Source: Ceratobasidium sp. AG-K (taxonomy: Eukaryota > Basidiomycota > Agaricomycetes > Cantharellales > Ceratobasidiaceae). From it: DNA of 64,000 bases. Position numbers and translations under genes: made by a program. The first letter of the stretch is position 1; every line of letters begins with the position of its first letter. Below, piece after piece: positions 59,112 through 64,000 of this stretch. The stretch spans positions 2,790,001 to 2,854,000 of the forward strand of contig JAWNGF010000005.1 in the NCBI GenBank assembly GCA_037039685.1, written 5' to 3'. Below the pieces are notes generated by a model. The model did not search any database. It saw only the letters and a list, made by a program, of their open reading frames with translations, and was not told where the DNA came from.

Positions 59112-59200
59112 CCCCTGGGGTGGACCGTCCCGTGGCCTGTGGCCCCGGGACACGGGTCCTGGTGAGACCCGTGCTGGCCCGCGGATCCGGGGGACCGTGA
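59073..59200. repeat. GC-rich palindrome cluster, left
   Basis: Dense with restriction-site-like palindromes: CACGGATCCGTG and variants (acggatccgt, gcggatccg), cccgggg, gggacacgggtcc. Sharply unlike the AT-rich sequence that follows. Confidence 0.7.
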
Positions 59201-60144
59201 TGAGATAAAATGTCACCACAAATAGACCTGGAGTATACAGAAAGATGCGCATAATTCAGAGCTTTCCAAGCATATGAACAATTCTCATGTCAAAATTTAT
59301 TTCAGTAGCTTGAACAAGGAAATACTCTTAAAAAAATAATCATAGCCATTCGCAACTGAGCTTACAGCACAAACCAATGTGATCCAGCTCAACCCAGTAC
59401 CAGGATCATGTTGCCAGCATCAGAAACCCCCAAAAACATATCCTAGAATGCTTATATCAAGCATAATTATGCTGGTACAGCAGCAGAGACTTGCTCCTGC
59501 ATGATTATACCTGAGAATGCTGCCCAGGAAAGTCATCATGTTTGAAACTAACCAGAAACGGCCTGTGAGTAGCTTATAAAATGCGTAAAATTCAGGCAGT
59601 TCTGGCTATATGGGTCAAGGTACCTAAAATATGAATACCCATCGCGTAAACTCGGAATTAGTGGTCCAAAAATAATCAAAGGCATGCGCAGCACACTTGG
59701 ACTGCCATTCACCCTCTTCTAGGGCTCTGATCAGGCTGAAAATTGGCACTCAGACACTTACATACCCTCTCTATCTGATTACATCAAGGGGAACAGCTTT
59801 CTACGGTGGTATTCACTAGTGCAAGTGGCGCTTCTCAGGGGTAAACCCGTGTTTCAGGTGTATTTCCGCTCCAGCGCATTAATAGGCCACTTCCCAGTAT
59901 TGATATTAAAATCTCACTAGTAAACCTACTTTTTGCGCACAATTAGAGATCTTAAACAGCCGGAATAGTTTCGATTTGGATGAAATAGCTCCTAAGTGGT
60001 GACAGTCAGATCAGCTTTGTGTATTTCTTAAATATCTCCCTCAAATAATTTTTCTGCAGGGTGTGAGTGGTATCGCTAGAAAGCTGCTTTCAATCTCTAT
60101 CTAATAGTACTATTTACATGCTGCTGTGGTGGGACTTCTGGTCA
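59201..60144. other. AT-rich ORF-free block
   Basis: About 0.95 kb without an ORF over 60 codons, bounded on both sides by similar GC-rich palindrome clusters. Likely the interior of an inserted non-coding element. Confidence 0.4.
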
Positions 60145-60316
60145 AGGTTCAAGGATTCGCGGACTGGGGACCCGTGGACCAGTGGAACCGTGGTCCCTTG
60201 TGGTGACGGATCCGTGCACGGTCCCGGGTAATTTTTGGGCTGCTCAGACTGTCTTGTGGCCCGTGTGCCATGGGTAATCACGTGTTTTCCACGGGTACCC
60301 CTAGGATCCATGCAAT
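60145..60316. repeat. GC-rich palindrome cluster, right
   Basis: Contains gacggatccgtgcacggtcc, gggacccgtggaccagtgg, ccacgggtacccctaggatc. Read in reverse it resembles the left cluster in order (ggatcc, gggtacccg, cacg), as expected for degenerate terminal inverted repeats. Confidence 0.55.
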
Positions 60317-60742
60317 GTAAGACCCGGTGTCCCGACTTGGGTTAATTAGGTATATGAAAGTTAAGGGGTTCGACTTGGAGAAGTCTTAGAACCCAAGGAG
60401 TAGCGATAGTTAAGAGGATTTGATTTAGCAAGTCCTAGTGGAGAAGAGGTCAAGCCTTGTCGTTAACCAGCTTGACCTCTGGGTTTATATACATGAGGGA
60501 ACCTTGCCACGTCATCATATATCAGTGTGGGAAAGCCGAGTACAACCAATGATAAGCAAGATAAGAGACATGACTCGACATTCTGGAAGTTCCGGAAGCA
60601 TCACCAATATCAAATGGAAAGACAAATACATCACATGATACAAGTTTAAGCGCCAGAGGACATTTGTACCAAAAAAGGAAAGTGTTCGGAAAAAAAGATA
60701 TAAAATCGGAATAAAATGTCTGAGCTTAGTCAGCTCATGACA
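60317..60742 (-). repeat. 3' LTR of the chromovirus with PPT
   Basis: On the minus strand it begins TGTCATGAGC and ends GTCTTACA, the usual TG...CA form, 426 bp. It is preceded by the purine tract AGGAGGGGG (60746-60754), which overlaps the pol stop codon TAG. A minus-strand TATATAAA box (60484-60491) inside marks the U3 promoter. The second LTR is outside the window, so borders are inferred. Confidence 0.7.
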
Positions 60743-60752
60743 TTACCCCCTC

Positions 60753-63700
60753 CTAAGGGACTGGCGCGGTGGGGTGGAGTTTGTGAAATTTATCAACCAG
60801 TTCAGGAGCGTTCTTAAGATCTTCCTTTGACAGCCAAGAGTTGTCTGCATGAGAGTATCCTTTCCACTTAACGTAATAGTGGAGTTGACGGTGGATTTTC
60901 TTGGAATTAAGGATCTCTTCAACTTCCCATTCTTCCTCTCCATCTTGTGTGACAATAGGGGGTGGTTGAGCGGGTTTGCGGCCGTGGGGATCAGAGTGGA
61001 ATTTCTTGAGCAGCATGACGTGGAAGACAGGATGAACTTTCATTGATTTTGGTAATTCCAGTCTAAAGGCATGAGTTCCTACTTTTTCCATTACTTTGTA
61101 AGGGCCTAAAACTTTGTGGGAGAGTTTTACTGAGGGTCTGTCTGTGGAAATGTTCTGATGATTAAGCCAGACTTTATCCCCCGGGTTTATCTCTTCTGGT
61201 TCTTTGGCTCCTTTATCAAAGTAGTATTTATAGGACTGATTTGCTAGGATGAGGGCAGCTTTGACTTTGTCGTATCCTTTCAACAGGAATTCCGCATGGG
61301 CATCAGCTTCAGGAACAGTATAGTCTGATTCTTCCCCGATGTTCATTCTAGGGTTGAAACCCTGGCAGATTTGGAAAGGGGTTTTGCCAGTGGACGCTTG
61401 GATTCCATTGTTGTAAGCAAATTCTGCCATAGGGAGCAGGGCCACCCAGTCATTTTGCCTATGGTTGACAAAAGCCCTGATAAAGATTTCAACGACTTGG
61501 TTTGCTCGTTCTGACTGTCCGTCTGTCCTTGGATGGTAGGCTGTGCTGAAGGTAGGTTTTACGTCCAACCGTTTGTACAGATGCCTAATGAACTTTGAGT
61601 TGAAAGTGGATCCTCTATCTGAGACTGTTGCTTTTGGGGTGCCGTGAAGTTTCCAAATGTTTGCAATGAAGATATTGGCTATGTCTACTGCTGTGGCCGT
61701 TGATTTGCAAGGGATATAGTGTGCCATCTTGGAGAACCGATCTACCACTGTCAAGATTGCGTCATATCCTTCTGATTCTGGGAGCCCTACAATCATGTCA
61801 TAGGAGATCTCTTCCCAGGGTCTCTCAGGAATATGTAAAGGACGCAGTAGTCCTGTGGGGAGTTGGTTCGATGGTTTAATTCGAATGCATGTTTCGCAGT
61901 GTGACACATAAGAGTTGACAAATTTCTTCATGGTTGGCCAGTAGTAAGTTCTTGAGACCAATTCTAATGATCTTGCTTGTCCAGGATGCCCAGCTGTAAT
62001 ATTGTCATGGCGCAATTCCAATATCAGGTTTCTGATGGTTTCATCCTTGGGGACAAAGATCTTCCCTTTGAACATTAGGAGTCCTTCTCTGTATTCCCAA
62101 TCTTTGACTTTTTCTCCGTTTCTCAGCTTATTGTGGGCTTCTTCTAATCTGGAATCTTCAAGGATTGCTTGTCTGATTAGGTCGTTAATCTCCTGGTCAG
62201 GGGTAATAGCCGAAATGAAAATGTCTGGTTTGAGGAGAACTTGGTTCTCTACCCCCCCCAAAGGTTCTAGGTCATATCGCCTTGAGAGAATGTCTGCTTT
62301 TTTGTTTTGGCTTCCTGGCCTGTACAAGATTTGGAAGTTGAAGTCTACCAAGAAATTCATCCAGCGGATTTGGCGTTGATTCAATTGTTTGGATGATGAG
62401 AAGTATTCCAAATTTTTGTGATCTGTTATCACTTGAATGGCTTTTTCTGTGCCTTAAAGTAAGTGCCGCCATTCTTTGAAAGCTCTAATTATTGCCAATA
62501 GTTCTTTGTCGAAAATGTCATAGTTTCGCTCAGCCGGATTTAGTGATTTAGAAAGAAAAGCTACAGGATGTAATTTCCCTTCTTCATCCTTCTGAGATAA
62601 AACTGCTCCTGTGGCAAATCCCAACGCATCTGTCTCGAGGAAAAATTCCTTATTCTGATTGGGCTGCATCATTACAGGTGCCACTTTAAGGGCTTCTTTT
62701 AGTCCATTCATGGCCTCTTGTTCTTTGCTTGTCCACTGCCACTTTTGATCCTTCCTAAGTAGGTTGTACAGAGGTCTGGCTTTGCCGGCAAAGTCTTGGA
62801 TGAATCTTCGATAGAAATTGACGAATCCTAGGAATTCTTGAACTTGTTTGACATTTTTGGGAGCTTTCCAATTCATAGCCGCCGTGACCTTTTCCTGATC
62901 CGTTTCGATTCCTTTATTGGAAATGACCAATCCTTCCCAGTCCAGTCTGGTCTGGTGGAACTTGCATTTCCTCAATTTCGCAATCAGCTTGTGTTCCCTT
63001 AGTCTTCTTAGCACCTCTTTCACGTGTCCTGGATGATCTTCGACTTGTTTGGAAAAAACAAAGATATCATCAATGTATACGAGTACGAAAACCCCCATAA
63101 TGTCCCTGAATATAGAGTTCATTAGGGACTGGAAGCTTGATGGAGCGTTTTTGAGACCGAAGGGCATGACTTTCCATTCGTACATGCCGTATTGAGTTTT
63201 GAATGCTGTTTTCCATTCATGGCCTGCTGCTATTCGGGTTTGATGGAATCCTTGTGCCAAGTCTAGAGTGGTGCCAATGACAAATCCTTCCAGGGCCCTT
63301 AACCATTGGTCCAATAGAGGTATTCCACTTGCGTTGAATTTGCATAGCGAATTCACATATCTGTAGTCAACGCAAAAGCGTAATTCTGGGTTGTTTGGAT
63401 CTTCTGGATGTGGTTTTTTGACAAACAGAACCGGGGAAGCCAAAGGAGACTTAGAAATCTGAATGTGTCCCCTTCGGATAAGGGTTTCTAGTACTTTCTT
63501 CATTTCTTTGTCTTCAGCTGGGGATGTTTTGTAAATAGGGCCATGCTTTAGTTTAGCTTCTGGTAGGAGGTCGAGCGTAATGTCAGTTGGCCTGTGAGGT
63601 GGGAGTTCTTCTAATCTGGACTCATCGAACACATCTGCGAACTCTTTGTATTCCTCTGGTAATGTAGTTTCTGCTGCGATTTGGAGCGTAGATGGGACTT

Positions 63701-64000
63701 CTAGGCAGTTTTTTGAGCAGAATTCGCTTGTGTATGCAATTGTCCTATTTTTCCAATTAATTTGTGGGTTATGTTTCTTGAGCCATGACATCCCGAGTAC
63801 GATAGGGTGTCTTCCAATGTTGGTAACGTGACATTCTATTTCGCTGGAATGTGTTCCCATGACAAGTTTAAATTTGGTATAGTGGGTGACTTTTCCAGAC
63901 GAGACTTCTCGTCCGTCTATAACTCGCAGAGTCTTGGGTTTTTCGTGTTGGAAAAGGGGAAGGTTTGCCTCTTTTGCTAGGGAAGGGTTGATGAAACAGG
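60753..64000 (-). pseudogene. Chromovirus pol with one nonsense codon (5' end outside window)
   Basis: Open from the window edge to 60753 except for TAA at 62456-62454. Protease end: VTNIGRHPIVLGMSWL. Reverse transcriptase: FVIGTTLDLAQGFHQTRI, KVMPFGLKNAPSSFQSLMNS and the catalytic FVLVYIDDIFVFSK. RNase H: FFLETDALGFATGAVLSQ, NYDIFDKELLAIIRAFKEWR. The stop falls right after WRHLL, and the same frame resumes GTEKAIQVITDHKNLEYF. Integrase: zinc motif HDNITAGHPGQA ... HCETC, core ISYDMIVGLPESEGYDAILT, VSDRGSTFNSKF, TDGQSERANQ (the three acidic residues are kept). Chromodomain: EEWEVEEILNSKKIHRQLHY, YVKWKGYSHADNSWL. A single GAA-to-TAA type change would explain the break. Confidence 0.88.

Larger units (their letters stand above)
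60317..64000 (-). mobile_element. Ty3/Gypsy chromovirus retrotransposon (3' part)
   Basis: Minus-strand element entering from beyond the window end. From the right edge: end of protease, reverse transcriptase, RNase H, integrase, chromodomain, polypurine tract and 3' LTR. The chromodomain at the C-terminus of integrase defines the chromovirus lineage. Gag and the 5' LTR are outside the window. The left border is the LTR end at 60317, next to the GC-rich cluster. Confidence 0.85.

Noticed and set aside
1..64000. CRISPR array, rRNA or tRNA genes, prophage
   Set aside because: No repeat-spacer structure, no rRNA core sequence and no convincing tRNA cloverleaf seen; the gene structure is eukaryotic.

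Overview
The window looks like nuclear DNA of a filamentous basidiomycete, most likely an agaricomycete of the Rhizoctonia/Ceratobasidium type (inference). The support is: many short introns (about 45-60 nt) per gene, TATA-type promoters, no bacterial operon signals, and a gene set typical of such fungi: clan-type P450s, a BTB protein, a CHAT protein with a large TPR array, a secreted RNase T1-type nuclease, DUF6534- and DUF6593-like proteins, a Tad-like LINE, a Ty3 chromovirus and a Tc1/mariner relic. All gene models were spliced by eye from GT/GC-AG signals, frame continuity and family motifs. No transcript evidence was available.

Layout. 0.2-2.9 kb: two decayed cytochrome P450 copies. 3.5-8.9 kb: two peroxiredoxin paralogues in tandem flanking a BTB-domain gene. 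9.5-10.8 kb (-): a DJ-1/PfpI-family gene with an 11-nt exon and one frameshift. 11.3-12 kb: a secreted guanyl-specific RNase. 13.7-14.8 kb (-): a low-complexity hypothetical protein. 15.9-17.3 kb (-): a two-cupin protein. 18.5-19.3 kb: a small DUF6593-like protein. 19.8-23.3 kb (-): a UBR7-type E3 ligase whose third intron is swollen to 1.7 kb by tandem repeats. 23.3-30 kb: gene-poor, with a Tc1/mariner relic. 30.1-33.1 kb: ATG13. 33.1-38 kb: mostly empty, with one doubtful hypothetical gene.

38.1-46.8 kb (-): an 18-exon P450 whose reading frame is intact although a complete ~6.2-kb LINE (ORF1, ORF2, poly-A, target-site duplication) sits in intron 7. 47.2-48.1 kb (-): NAA30, the NatC catalytic subunit. 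48.6-49.8 kb (-): a DUF6534-like membrane protein. 50.2-54.9 kb (-): a 1512-residue TPR-CHAT protein with 17 repeats of 45 residues. 56.9-64 kb: nested mobile DNA: a foldback/MITE-like inverted repeat, a truncated gag-like ORF, an AT-rich block bounded by GC-rich palindromes, and a Ty3/chromovirus that runs off the window end and carries one nonsense codon in pol.

Housekeeping genes (ATG13, UBR7, NAA30) are interleaved with expanded accessory families and young and old transposons. Several large introns (UBR7, ATG13, P450) are where repeats have accumulated without breaking the frame. I did not find a wholly new system. The strongest items for follow-up are the LINE tolerated in the P450 intron, the repeat-filled UBR7 intron, the DJ-1 micro-exon and the TPR-CHAT protein.
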